Assembly: GCA_963795665.1 (NCBI GenBank)
Contig: CAWCIP010000002.1
Coordinates: forward strand, 1-64,000
Direction of reading: 5' to 3'
DNA length: 64,000 bases
From: DASUPK01 sp963795665
Lineage (GTDB): Bacteria; Actinomycetota; Thermoleophilia; Solirubrobacterales; 70-9
Shown here: in pieces, positions 51,253-60,552 of the stretch
How the letters are laid out: the number at the start of each line of letters is the position of its first letter
Position numbering within the stretch: the stretch's first letter is position 1
Notes under the pieces: model-generated
Told to the model about the DNA's origin: nothing
The model's database searches: none
The model's input: only the letters and a program-made list of their open reading frames with translations
Translations under genes and position numbers: made by a program

Positions 51253-52294
51253 GCGATCCGGGCTCGGGGCCCGGATCGTTGACGACCGGCTCGAGGCCGA
51301 TCGGCGATAGAAACGGGCTTCGGCGAGCGCTTGGATCGGGGGGCTCCATCGGCCGCCTTTTCGCGACTCGGTCCCGCGTCCTGATCGGGGGCCGCCAGCG
51401 CTCGGGCACGTGCTCGAGCAGGTCGCCGCCCCAGGTCAGAGCCGGGGTGACCAGCCGTCTCTTCAGCGGCCCGAGCACGTAGTGGATCAGAGGCTGCATG
51501 ACCCGCCATCGCACCCACGCCACCGGGGTCGCCGCCCTTGTGAACCGAGACATCCGCATCCGAATCCGCTCGCGCGGGGTGAGCCGCGGAGAATAGATGT
51601 CGACGAACCGGCGGATCTCCGGCCAGGAGTTGGTCATCTCGTAGGTCTTCTGCTCGGGATGCACCGAGCGGACCGAGAGGAAGGAGTCGGGCAGCAGCTC
51701 CGGTAGCTCGTCTTCGAAGGCGAGCCTGAGCATGAACTCGGCGTCGAAGGCGTAGTGCATGTCGAGCCTGAAGGCGCCAAAGCGGTCGAACAGATCACGC
51801 CGCCAGAAGGACGATGGCTGCGGCACGTGCCAAGGCACCAGCATCCACCAGTGTCGACCTCTGAGCTGCCCCTCGCAGTAGGAGGGCGGCTTGGGTCGCC
51901 AGACGCGGAGCCTCTTCGGCGGATCCCCCTCCTCGATGTCGAATGCACCGCCGGCAAGCCAGCTGCGCCCGCTTCCCTCGAGGGCGGCAACCGCCGTCTC
52001 GAAGGCGCCGGGTAGGTAGTAGTCGTCGCTGTTCAGATAGGCGACGATCTCCCCGGAGGTCCGCTCCAGGCCCTTGTTGATCGCATGGGACTGGCCATCA
52101 TCGGGCTCGGAGACCCACCACGCGAGACGATCTTCGTAGCGGCGAATGATCTCGACCGACTCGTCGGTGGAGCCGCCGTCGACGATCACATACTCGAGGT
52201 TCGGATAGTCCTGGTCGAGGACCGATCTGATGGTCCTCTCGATGAACCTCCCCTGGTTGAAGGACGGCGTGATGACCGTGAGCTTGGGCAGCAC
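51194..52294 (-). CDS. Family 2 glycosyltransferase
   Basis: 366 aa. LTVITPSFNQGRFIERTIRS, YVIVDGGSTDESVEIIRRY, SEPDDGQSHAINKGL and VAYLNSDDYYLPGAFETAV define the GT2 fold. It is a paralog of the enzyme at 40347. After HVPERWRPPIRTRDR, where the paralog nearly ends, about 50 more Pro/Ser/Arg-rich residues run antisense into the neighbouring exported-protein gene, which suggests loss of the original stop. GTG 52294 lies exactly 9 nt behind TATACT. Confidence 0.9.
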   Translation of the reverse strand: MLPKLTVITPSFNQGRFIERTIRSVLDQDYPNLEYVIVDGGSTDESVEIIRRYEDRLAWWVSEPDDGQSHAINKGLERTSGEIVAYLNSDDYYLPGAFETAVAALEGSGRSWLAGGAFDIEEGDPPKRLRVWRPKPPSYCEGQLRGRHWWMLVPWHVPQPSSFWRRDLFDRFGAFRLDMHYAFDAEFMLRLAFEDELPELLPDSFLSVRSVHPEQKTYEMTNSWPEIRRFVDIYSPRLTPRERIRMRMSRFTRAATPVAWVRWRVMQPLIHYVLGPLKRRLVTPALTWGGDLLEHVPERWRPPIRTRDRVAKRRPMEPPDPSARRSPFLSPIGLEPVVNDPGPEPGSLSEPRRSTRRGNGRSPGSC

Positions 52295-52303
52295 CGCGCC
52301 GCG

Positions 52304-52309
52304 AGTATA
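52304..52309 (-). promoter_or_regulatory. -10 box, leaderless start
   Basis: TATACT on the minus strand, 9 nt before the GTG of the GT2 gene. It lies between that gene and the stop of the upstream sulfotransferase, so the GT2 can be transcribed on its own. Confidence 0.5.
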
Positions 52310-52319
52310 AGTCGGGCTG

Positions 52320-53528
52320 TCAGGAGCGACCAAACGCGATGCGCCTGACCGCGATCGAGAGCTGCCGGTCGTCGTGGCTGGCGGGGTTGATGTCGCAGGG
52401 CCGGACGGTGCGGTCAACCTCCACGGTCACCCTGCTGGCCCCGCCATGGCCGGACAGCCGCCGGCGCTTCAGCGGGGCCGTGGCGACGACGGCGCCGTCG
52501 GACTCCACCAAGGCGTGAGGGAGCCTCCTCCCGTCCACCGAGATCCGGAGGCCGTCCAGGATCGCCCGGTCGAGGACATGGGCAATCTCCACCATCAGGG
52601 AGTCCGCGCCGCGGTCGGGAGCGAGCTCGACCCAGGCGGCCTTCGTGTCGCCCATCCAGCAGATGGAGGGCGCATCGCCGATCCGCTCTCTTCCGACCCA
52701 GCCCGCGCCCCGAATGGCCTGGTCGAATCGCAGGTCGCCGACCGCTGGGGCGTCGGCGATCTCCGCGGAGTGGTCTCGCCAGTCCCGCAGGCCTCCCCAT
52801 TCGGCCAGCTGGCGCTCGTAGCGCTCCACCCCGCGCCGATAGAGCTCGCGATCGACCGAGGTGAGCTGGAGCACCGCGTCGAGCCCGCCCGGAGAGAGCT
52901 GGTCCCGACGGAGCCTGACGCCGGTCACGTTGACCCTCGGCAGGGGAGTGATCTCACGCCAGCCGAGCCGGGCGGCTAGCCACGCCGCCGACTCGTCAAG
53001 GCGCTCGGTCAGGCCGACGAAGTCGCAGCGCTCAAGCCCCGCCAGAGCGCGATCGAGGCGCTCGCCCCCGCCCTCCGGCCTGAAGTCACCGAGCACTCGG
53101 GACTGCCGATTACCGAAGAACTCCGCGGCGATCCCGGGGGCGCGCTCGATCAACTCCTCGATCGAGTGTGAGCGGGCGAGTCGGAGGCATTCCTCGGCCC
53201 GCTCGTATGCCTCGGGCCCGCGCCCGAACAGCAGGATCTGCTTGGCGAACTCCGGGGGCCGGGTTCGGTAGAAGGAGTAGGCGGAGAGGGCGCGCTCGAC
53301 GGGGTCTCTCAGAAAGGTGAAGAGGAAGGGGCGGTCGCGCAGGTTGTCGACGAAGGAGATCGGGACGTGGCCGGAGATGTAGCGGAACGAGTCGGCGTCG
53401 CTCACGTCCGGCTCGGGGGAGTAGTAGACGAGCAGGCACTCGTCCTCGGCGAAGCGATTTGAGATGGCGCCGGTGAGGGTCGCGCCACCTGTCTTCTGCA
53501 CATGCAGGAAGAAGAGCGTTCTCTTCAT
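52320..53528 (-). CDS. Sulfotransferase with C-terminal accessory domain
   Basis: 402 aa. The N-terminal 5'-phosphosulfate loop FFLHVQKTGGATLTGAI and the 3'-phosphate region LFTFLRDPVERALSAYSFYR identify a PAPS-dependent sulfotransferase of the carbohydrate type. From about residue 285 a separate beta-rich domain follows (DTKAAWVELAPDRGADSLMV, ISVDGRRLPHALVESDGA), ending DDRQLSIAVRRIAFG. A related end is seen in three neighbouring enzymes. It presumably sulfates a sugar of the surface glycan. ATG 53528 is only 5 nt from the divergent methyltransferase start. Paralog at 57099. Confidence 0.88.
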   Translation of the reverse strand: MKRTLFFLHVQKTGGATLTGAISNRFAEDECLLVYYSPEPDVSDADSFRYISGHVPISFVDNLRDRPFLFTFLRDPVERALSAYSFYRTRPPEFAKQILLFGRGPEAYERAEECLRLARSHSIEELIERAPGIAAEFFGNRQSRVLGDFRPEGGGERLDRALAGLERCDFVGLTERLDESAAWLAARLGWREITPLPRVNVTGVRLRRDQLSPGGLDAVLQLTSVDRELYRRGVERYERQLAEWGGLRDWRDHSAEIADAPAVGDLRFDQAIRGAGWVGRERIGDAPSICWMGDTKAAWVELAPDRGADSLMVEIAHVLDRAILDGLRISVDGRRLPHALVESDGAVVATAPLKRRRLSGHGGASRVTVEVDRTVRPCDINPASHDDRQLSIAVRRIAFGRS

Positions 53529-53533
53529 AGGCT

Positions 53534-54379
53534 TTGAGCGTGACGGACTCGGCGCAAGACGAGCACCCGGTCCCGCCCGAATGGGAGCGGGTCGGCCACC
53601 CGGAGACGCTGGAGTGGTGGGAGGCCCGCCATCGCGACCATCGTGGCTTCGACGCCGTCGGGTACGCGGGCGCGGGTGAGGCATACAACGCCTGGCTCTA
53701 TCGCGTCCGCCGCAGCCTCTTCCGGCGCCACGTTGCGTCGCTGGCGCGGCCGGACAGCTCGGTGCTGGACGTCGCGTCGGGGAACGGCTTCTACCTGGAC
53801 CGCTGGATGGAGGCCGGCGCCGGCCGGGTTGTTGGATCTGACGTGTCCGAGACGGCGGTGCAGCGGTTGAGGCGGAGCTTTCCGGGGACGCGGATCGATC
53901 GCTTCGACGTCTCCGGTCCGCCCCTCGAGCTGCCCCAGGGCCAGTTCGACCTGGTCTCGGCGTTCGATGTGCTCTTTCACCTGGTCGACGACGCCGCCTA
54001 TCGGCGCGCCCTTTCGAACCTGGCATTGCTGGTGCAGCCCGGCGGCACCCTGGTGATCAGCGAGAACTTCCGCCGGGAGGGGCCCCGCCGGTTCGCCTCC
54101 GTCCAGGTCAACCGGGAGGAGGGGGAGATCCTCGAGGCCCTGCATCGGGCCGGATTCGAGGTCATGGAGCGCCACCCGATGTTCGTGGTGATGAACGCGC
54201 CGGCTTGCGGCGGCGGCCGCCTCCTCCATGCCTGGTGGCGCCACGTGCACGAGCTGCTGACCAAGCGGCCACGCGCAGGCAAGGTGCTCGGGCCGGCGCT
54301 CTATCCGGTCGAGCTGGCCTGCCTGGAGGCCGTCCGGCGGGCGCCCTCCACTGAGCTCGCGATCTGCCGGAGGGTCTAG
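53534..54379 (+). CDS. Class I SAM-dependent methyltransferase
   Basis: 281 aa. SAM motif I is VLDVASGNGFYLDRWMEAGA. GSDVSETAVQRLRRSFPG, FDLVSAFDVLFHLVDDAAYR and VQPGGTLVISENFRREG complete the core. FHLVDD is usual in small-molecule and sugar methyltransferases. TTG 53534 or GTG 53540 may be the start, each a few bases from the ATG of the divergent sulfotransferase, so the promoters must overlap the coding starts. It converges with the next GT2 gene, overlapping by 4 nt. Confidence 0.87.
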   Translation: MSVTDSAQDEHPVPPEWERVGHPETLEWWEARHRDHRGFDAVGYAGAGEAYNAWLYRVRRSLFRRHVASLARPDSSVLDVASGNGFYLDRWMEAGAGRVVGSDVSETAVQRLRRSFPGTRIDRFDVSGPPLELPQGQFDLVSAFDVLFHLVDDAAYRRALSNLALLVQPGGTLVISENFRREGPRRFASVQVNREEGEILEALHRAGFEVMERHPMFVVMNAPACGGGRLLHAWWRHVHELLTKRPRAGKVLGPALYPVELACLEAVRRAPSTELAICRRV

Positions 54380-55836
54380 GCCGGGCTCAGCTCGAGCTCC
54401 ACCACCGGCATGCCGAGCCGCCGGCGATCGCTCGACCCGTTGCGGGAAGGGACCAGGGGTCGGCTGATGATTACCAGGCCCGAGTCGGCTGCTGCGCTCG
54501 CGAACCGCGGAGACAGCCGGACCTCGAGCGCCTCGCCATTTGAGGCGATCAAATCGCGAGGGATCTGCATCGAGCCGGCGTAGACGCCCAGCAGGTAGCC
54601 GGACGGGTCGCCTCTGAGCCCGCCCGTCTCCAGCCGCAGGACGGCGCTGTTCGCCGGAGAGCTCACCCGCAGGAGTGCCACCGGCTCCGTCCAGCGGAAG
54701 CTCCGATCGGAACCCTCCTCGAGGCCTTGGGTGCCGATCAGTACGCCGTCGAGATCCGAAGCCCCGATTGCCCCGGCCGCGCTGTCAACTGGCGGCAACC
54801 ACCTCTCCCCAGCGATCTCCTCGAGCTGGGTGGCGCGGACGGTTCGATGCTGGGCGGAGACGTAACTCCGCCAGCGCGTCTCGAAAGGGATCACCCCGGC
54901 CGCGGCCATGGTTTGGTGAAGGCGGGCCGTCGTTCGCTCCCAGGCGAGCCGCGGGCGCGCACCGGCGAGCCGGGCGGGCATACGAGCCGCAAGCTCGCGG
55001 CTCAGCCACCTGCGGTCGCGCGGGTAATTGCTGATCGCCGAGCGGAGGGCGTCGACAACCGGCCGAGCGACCTCGCCGCTGTAGGCATAACGTCGCTCCC
55101 AGAGTCCGGGCGGCCCGAAGTAGCGTTCGCAGAACTCTGGGCTTTGCTCCCGTCGGACGATGCATTCCCCGCGCGCGAAGTCGGCACCCAGCTCCAGGGC
55201 GTACGCCATTTCGGTTTCCAGCTCATGGGTGATCACCGCATCCTCCAGGTGCCTGATGCGGGCGCCCTGATCGGCGAGATGGGCCGACATCAGCGAAGGG
55301 GCATAAAGCCCGAGGCGCTCGTCGAGTCCCCCGACGCGGGTGTAGGTCTCGCCCCGGAGCGCTACAGCCGTTGTGTTGAGCCGGATCCAGCCCGCCCGAT
55401 CCCATTCGTCGAACGACCGCGCGAACCATCGCTCGCTCAACGGGCTGATGCCGTCGGACGGGCTCTGGACGTGGGTCAGGGTGGCGGCATCGAGATCGAA
55501 GTCGAAGGCGAACGCCTGCGCCACAACGGCCAGGCACTCTGGCTCCGCGCGGACGTGCGCTTCGGTGAAAAGGAGCACCGGCGCTTGCGCGGCGCGTGCT
55601 CCCGCGTCATAGAGGCCCATCAGCGGGGCGCCGGGCGCCACGACGATCTCGTCCTGCGGGGCGAGCTCCGACGCCACCTGGCGCTCGAACTCCGGATGCC
55701 GCCCGTCCGCGCCCAGGACGACCTGAAAGCGCTCGCGCGGGAGCGTCTGGCTCCGGGTCCAGGTGCGGAGGTGCTCGACGACGTCGCCCCGCGGGTCCTC
55801 GAGGGGGATGACGACGGCGATCTCCGGGGCGCTCAT
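54376..55836 (-). CDS. GT2-type glycosyltransferase with C-terminal accessory domain
   Basis: 486 aa. The GT-A half has IAVVIPLEDPRGDVVEHLRT, APVLLFTEAHVRAEPEC (acidic metal region) and YTRVGGLDERLGLYAPSLMS. The C-terminal 120 residues form a separate beta-rich domain with SFRWTEPVALLRVSSPANSA, and end SSDRRRLGMPVVELELSPA. The paralog at 58384 has the same layout. ATG 55836 overlaps the stop of the upstream GT4 gene (ATGA). Donor and acceptor unknown. Confidence 0.82.
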   Translation of the reverse strand: MSAPEIAVVIPLEDPRGDVVEHLRTWTRSQTLPRERFQVVLGADGRHPEFERQVASELAPQDEIVVAPGAPLMGLYDAGARAAQAPVLLFTEAHVRAEPECLAVVAQAFAFDFDLDAATLTHVQSPSDGISPLSERWFARSFDEWDRAGWIRLNTTAVALRGETYTRVGGLDERLGLYAPSLMSAHLADQGARIRHLEDAVITHELETEMAYALELGADFARGECIVRREQSPEFCERYFGPPGLWERRYAYSGEVARPVVDALRSAISNYPRDRRWLSRELAARMPARLAGARPRLAWERTTARLHQTMAAAGVIPFETRWRSYVSAQHRTVRATQLEEIAGERWLPPVDSAAGAIGASDLDGVLIGTQGLEEGSDRSFRWTEPVALLRVSSPANSAVLRLETGGLRGDPSGYLLGVYAGSMQIPRDLIASNGEALEVRLSPRFASAAADSGLVIISRPLVPSRNGSSDRRRLGMPVVELELSPA

Positions 55837-57102
55837 CGGCTTGCCCGCCTCGAGCGGCGGAGTCCGCTGAGCGGCCGGGTGAGCGCGGCCGCGATCGGGT
55901 GGCGGGCGCGGAAGGTGGCCGCTTCGCTCTCCAGCCGGGCAACCGTCTCCCTGGCCTCCTCCGCCTCGCGCTCCGCAGCGGCGGCGCGCTGTTCGGCGTC
56001 GGCGGCCAGCTCGCGGGCTTGCGCCGTGACCTCCTGCAGCTGGGATCCCTCGCTGTTGCGACGCTCCAGCTCAGCCCGCAGGAGCTTGGCCTCGTGCTCG
56101 AAGCCGAGCGCACGTGCGTCGGCCTGCCACTGCACCCGGGTCAGCCTGCCGAGCTCGTCGAGAGGCGCCGCCGCCGGCTCGCAGCGAGGCGCGATGTGGC
56201 CAAACTGCTCGACGAGAGCCTGGCAGTGCGAGGTGGCACTGTGGCGGGCGACGGCGAGGTCGCGGTTGGCGGCGCCCATGTCCGCCCGGTAGGCGCGCAG
56301 GTCCTCACGCAGGGAGGCGGTGTCGGGGGACGGCGTGTCGACCTGTCCGTCGAAGTTGACGGCCTCGAGCGCCGTGTAGCTGGACGGGGTCACCCAGCCG
56401 TCGCCGCCGTGGTGGTCGTAGACGTACGCCGCCCGGCCGCATGACATCGCCTCGACGATCACCCGTGACTTGCCGATGACTATGTCGCTGTCGTTCATCT
56501 CCGCCTCCGGTGCGACCGAGAAGCCGCCGCCCTGGAGCCCGCGCTGGGACACCTCGATGCCCGCCTCCGAGCAGGCTCGGCTGATCAGCTCGAAGCGGTT
56601 GCCGGACACGTAGTTGCCGAGCACCAGAGCCCGCTTTGGCTCCTCGCCGATGGGCCCACGCGGCGAGAAGCGGCGGGTGTCGACCGGCTGCCGGAGCCGA
56701 ACCACCTGGGGGACGTGCCCCAGCGCCTGGGCATGTTGCGCCGCTCGGTCATGCAGGGTCACCGTCGCGCTGGTCACGCCGGGCAGCTGCGGAACCAGCC
56801 AGCGATCGTGCTCGATCGCATGCAGGCAGAACGCCTGAGGCACGCCCCGATACCGGTCCGCGAGCGTGTAGGCGCTGGGAGCATCCTGCGCATAGATCAC
56901 GTCGCAGGTGTCCGGGAGCCCCCCGGGCTCGGTGACGACTCGAACGCCACGACCCTCCGCGACGGCGGCCATCTCACCGGTCTCCTCCGTCAGGACGGTG
57001 ACGCCATGGCCCATGCGCTCGAGCTCGCTCCGCGACGGTCACCAGGTAGGTGCCGACGCCGCCGATCGTAGTCAGCTCCAGCGTTCCCAGGACCAGGTTC
57101 AC
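55833..57102 (-). CDS. Family 4-like glycosyltransferase with coiled-coil tail (one inserted base)
   Basis: The start VNLVLGTLELTTIGGVGTYL at GTG 57102 is a GT-B N-terminus, and LERMGHGVTVLTEETGEMA follows in another frame after a shift near 57015-57030. Correcting one base gives 422 aa. The donor half has LVLGNYVSGNRFELISRACS and GKSRVIVEAMSCGRAAYVY. The last 90 residues form a charged coiled coil (AKLLRAELERRNSEGSQLQE, AADAEQRAAAAEREAEEARE). The GTG overlaps the sulfotransferase stop and the end overlaps the GT2 start, so three genes are coupled. Confidence 0.83.
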
Positions 57103-58315
57103 CGGGGTCCCTCCAGGGCGATTCGACGCACGGCGATCGACAGGCTGCGCGCGTCGGAGCTCGCCGGGTCTACGTCGCAAGGACGGGCGACCGCCCTTGC
57201 CTCGAGTTCCACGCGCACCGATGGAGCCAACGCAATCGTCTCAGCCGACACCGGGACCGAAGCCACGACAGCGCCGCCTTCGCTGTGGAACTCGTGCTCC
57301 GTTGCGTCCCCGTTCACTCTGATGGTGAGGCTATCGAGCGCCGATTGCTCGATCGCGTGCTCAATCTCGACGACCACGCGCTCCGCGCCGAGGCGAGGAG
57401 CGAGATCCACCCAGGCGCTTCGCGTGTCGCCTATCCAGCAGAACCAGAAACCGTCCCTAACCCGTTCCCGGCCCCACCAACCCGCGCCCGGCAGCGGCTC
57501 CGCAAAGCTCAGGTCCGATACTTGGGGGGCGTCCGGGAAGTCGGCAGAGGGGTCACTCGGATTGCCCATTCCATTCCAATCGGCGATCCGCCGCTCATAC
57601 AACTGGGTGCCGGCCCGATAGAGCTCTGCATCCAGCGTGGTTAGCTCCTCCAGCACCTCGAGCGTTCCGCTGGGGATCCGATCGCGGGTCAGACGATCCT
57701 GGGTGACGTTCGCCCGGGACATCGCGCCGAACCGATGCCAGCCCAGCCGGCGCGCAAGCCGGCGGCGGACTCGTCGAGCAGTTCAGTGATGGCGATGAAG
57801 TCGCAGCGGGACAGTTCCTCGAGCGCCACATCGAGCCGCTCACCTCCTCCCTCGGCTGCCGAGCCGGAGAGCACGCGGGTCTGCAGGTTGCCGAGGTGCT
57901 CGGCGGCGAGCTCCGGCTCCCGTCGCAGAAACTCGTCGGGTGAGAGCTCACGCGCCAGTCGCATCGCGGCCACGCGCCGTTCGTAGGCCGCGGGCCCGAG
58001 GTCGGGCAGGAGGATCTCGTATTCGTCGGGGGGGAACCAGCGGTAGTACGAGTAGACGGAGAGGGATCGCTCGATGGGGTCACGCAGGCAGGTAACCAGG
58101 TAAGGCCGCCGCCGGAACCGCTCGAGGAACGAGACGTCAATGTGCCCCGTTACGAACCGGTACTCGTCCAGATACCGGTCGTCGGGCTCGGCCCTTTCGT
58201 ACAGCGAGAGACAGTCCCTCGCCGAGAACCGGTTGGCGACTGCCCGCGTCAACGTTGTCCCGCCGGTCTTGCGGATGTGCATGAACAGCAGGGTCCGGGA
58301 GGCGACCTGGCTCAC
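57099..58315 (-). CDS. Sulfotransferase with C-terminal accessory domain (one-base shift)
   Basis: About 405 aa after correction. LLFMHIRKTGGTTLTRAVAN (5'-phosphosulfate loop) and LVTCLRDPIERSLSVYSYYR (3'-phosphate region) are clear. The frame shifts near 57740; SRANVTQDRLTRDRIPSGTL continues in the next frame and matches the paralog at 52320 (PRVNVTGVRLRRDQLSPGGL). The C-terminal domain ends SSDARSLSIAVRRIALEG. ATG 58315; divergent from the GT2 at 58384 with 68 nt between. The sulfate donor PAPS must be made elsewhere. Confidence 0.85.
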
Positions 58316-58369
58316 CGGGCCGGCCTTCGTGATGGGCCGGGCGGCAAGGAGCTTGTGGCCCGGGCTGCG

Positions 58370-58375
58370 TACACT
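58370..58375 (+). promoter_or_regulatory. -10 box, leaderless start
   Basis: TACACT, 8 nt before the GTG at 58384, without a ribosome site between. It lies in the 68-nt divergent region shared with the second sulfotransferase. Confidence 0.4.
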
Positions 58376-58383
58376 CGCGCCGC

Positions 58384-59814
58384 GTGCCGGTGACCCCGCG
58401 AATCTCGGTGCTGCTGCCGCTCACGGACGAGCGTGGCGCGGGCGTCGAATGCGTCCGGGCCTGGGCGGGTCAGTCCGCGGAGCCGGACAGCTTCGAGATC
58501 GTCGCCCTGGCGCCGGGTGAGGACAGTGCCCTCGAGCGATCGGTGCGGCCGCTCCTTCGCGGACACGATCGCTGGATCGTTGCCCCGGGGAAGGACGAGT
58601 ACGAGCTCTTCAACCTCGGCGCGCAGGAGGGATCGGGGGAGTTCGTGTTCGTCACCGAGGCCCATTGCGTTCCGGAGCGGGATTGCCTCGGGGCGATGCT
58701 CGAGGAGCTCGATCGAACCGGTGCGCCCGGCGTTCGCGGGAGCAGCGTGCCCGAAGCCCATGGCGACCTCGGGGTGCTCGAGCGCGACGCCTTCGAGGAT
58801 GCCCTCCGGGTTGAGGAAGACCCCGACCACTGGCGCAAGATCTTGATCCATAGCCTGGCTGTCCGCCGCGACGTCTACCTCGACGCGGGTGGCCTGCCGC
58901 CCGCCTACGGCGACTTCGCCCCGTGGCCCTTGGCGATCGCTCTGCATTCCGGGGGACAGAGGCTCGTCTTCAGCCCGCGTCCGCGCGTCCATCATGTCTA
59001 CGACGGCGACCTGGGTCAGCTCGGCTCCCATGTCCGCAGCTTTGGCCGCGGGGAGATGCGTTACCGCAGCGAGGTCCCCGTGGCCCTCGGCGGCCGCTAT
59101 CTGGACCCGGCCGTGGAATGGGAGCAGCGTCTCGGGCACACGCGCGCCGGCGCGCTACGCGGCCTGCGGGCTGGGATCGTGCTGCGACGCGCCGGGACCC
59201 TCCGTGAGGCATTGAGGCACGCCGGGGTTGCCGTCTTTGGTCCGCGCCTCTCGATCGCGAGGGCTCGTGTCGGCGCGGCGCGGGCGCGGCGGCGGGCGAA
59301 GAGCTCGGGCGATCCGGAGCGGGCCGGGCGGGGCTTCCGGGAGTTCTGGCGTCTGACCAGCCGGCGCGGGCGCATCGAGGGCCTGGCCAAGGCCCGGCTA
59401 GGTGAGGTTCCGGCAGCGCCGCCCGCTCGAGAGCTCGACCTGAGTGAATCGGTGGCAGGTCGGTCGATCGGCTTCTTCCACCTGGAGGAGGTCGGTGGCG
59501 GCGAGTCCGTCCGCTGGACGGCCCCGCTGGCGTCGATCAAGGTCAACGTTCCAGGGACGGGCTTGGCGCGTGCGCGCCTCGGGCTCCTACAGCTCGAAAG
59601 GCCGGAGGGTGTCCCCGCCCCGAGGCCGCGTGTCGCGGTGGACGGCCGGGTGGTTCCCGCGTCGGTCGCGGATGGGGCGGTCGAGTTCGAGATCGCCGGC
59701 GGCGAGCACTGGATATCCATCGCCTGCCGTCCGTTCTGGCCACGGCGGCACGGCGTCGACGATCCCCGCGCACTCGGGGTTCCGGTGCGGTCGTTGAGCT
59801 TCGGTCCCCGCTGA
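58384..59814 (+). CDS. GT2-type glycosyltransferase with C-terminal accessory domain
   Basis: 476 aa. ISVLLPLTDERGAGVECVRA and GEFVFVTEAHCVPERDCLG correspond to the GT-A segments of the paralog at 54376. RRDVYLDAGGLPPAYGDFAP holds the acceptor region. A basic linker (about residues 280-350) joins a C-terminal beta-rich domain: SIGFFHLEEVGGGESVRWTA, VAVDGRVVPASVADGAVEFE, and the end DDPRALGVPVRSLSFGPR. GTG 58384 with a TACACT box 8 nt upstream. It is the last gene of the polysaccharide locus. Confidence 0.82.
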   Translation: MPVTPRISVLLPLTDERGAGVECVRAWAGQSAEPDSFEIVALAPGEDSALERSVRPLLRGHDRWIVAPGKDEYELFNLGAQEGSGEFVFVTEAHCVPERDCLGAMLEELDRTGAPGVRGSSVPEAHGDLGVLERDAFEDALRVEEDPDHWRKILIHSLAVRRDVYLDAGGLPPAYGDFAPWPLAIALHSGGQRLVFSPRPRVHHVYDGDLGQLGSHVRSFGRGEMRYRSEVPVALGGRYLDPAVEWEQRLGHTRAGALRGLRAGIVLRRAGTLREALRHAGVAVFGPRLSIARARVGAARARRRAKSSGDPERAGRGFREFWRLTSRRGRIEGLAKARLGEVPAAPPARELDLSESVAGRSIGFFHLEEVGGGESVRWTAPLASIKVNVPGTGLARARLGLLQLERPEGVPAPRPRVAVDGRVVPASVADGAVEFEIAGGEHWISIACRPFWPRRHGVDDPRALGVPVRSLSFGPR

Positions 59815-59826
59815 GAGGCTGGTCGG

Positions 59827-60534
59827 GTGACGGAGACGCTGCGCTCCCTGGCCGGCGAGATCACCTCGTGCACCCGCTGTCCGCGCCTGGTCGAGTGGCG
59901 GGAGCGGAGCGCGGCGGAGCCGCCGCGCCGGTATCGGGGCGAGCGCTACTGGGCGCGGCCGCTGCCCGGCTTCGGCGACTCCCGGGCGGCCATCATGGTC
60001 GTCGGGCTGGCGCCGGCGGCCCACGGCGGGAACCGGACGGGAAGGGTCTTCACCGGGGATCGCTCGGGGGACTGGCTCTATGCGGCCCTGCACCGGGCCG
60101 GGCTTGCGAACAAGCCGACCTCGGTGAGCGCGGACGACGGGCTTCGCCTGCGGGGCGCATACGTCACCGCGGTGAACCGCTGTCCCCCGCCGCAGAACCG
60201 GCCGACCACCGAGGAGCGCGACAACTGCCTGCCGTATCTGGTCAGGGAGCTGCGGCTGCTCCGGGCCGCCCGCGTGATCGTGGCGCTCGGCTCGTTCGCG
60301 TGGACCGGGTCGCTTCTGGCTCTGGCGGGATCGGGCGCCGAGTTGCCGCGCCCGCGCCCTCGGTTCGGCCATGGCGCCGAGGCGTTCGTCGAGACCGCGG
60401 AGGTCGGCCGGCGCCGAGAGTGGTCCCTGCTCGGATGCTTTCACCCCTCCCAGCAGAACACCTTCACCGGCAAGCTCACCGAGCCGATGCTCGACGCGGT
60501 CTTCGCCCGCGCGGTGGAGCTTGCGTCCGACTGA
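59827..60534 (+). CDS. Uracil-DNA glycosylase, family 5 (UDGb)-like
   Basis: 235 aa DNA-repair enzyme that removes uracil from DNA. The iron-sulfur Cys are seen in ITSCTRCPRLVEW and later at NRCPPPQNRPT and NCLPYL. The active-site loop GLAPAAHGGNRTGRVFTGD is the family 5 form, with Ala where family 4 has an acidic residue. CFHPSQQNTFTGKLT is the second catalytic motif. GTG 59827. It begins the housekeeping region after the glycan locus. Confidence 0.9.
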   Translation: MTETLRSLAGEITSCTRCPRLVEWRERSAAEPPRRYRGERYWARPLPGFGDSRAAIMVVGLAPAAHGGNRTGRVFTGDRSGDWLYAALHRAGLANKPTSVSADDGLRLRGAYVTAVNRCPPPQNRPTTEERDNCLPYLVRELRLLRAARVIVALGSFAWTGSLLALAGSGAELPRPRPRFGHGAEAFVETAEVGRRREWSLLGCFHPSQQNTFTGKLTEPMLDAVFARAVELASD

Positions 60535-60552
60535 GCCAGGGATACTTGCCCC

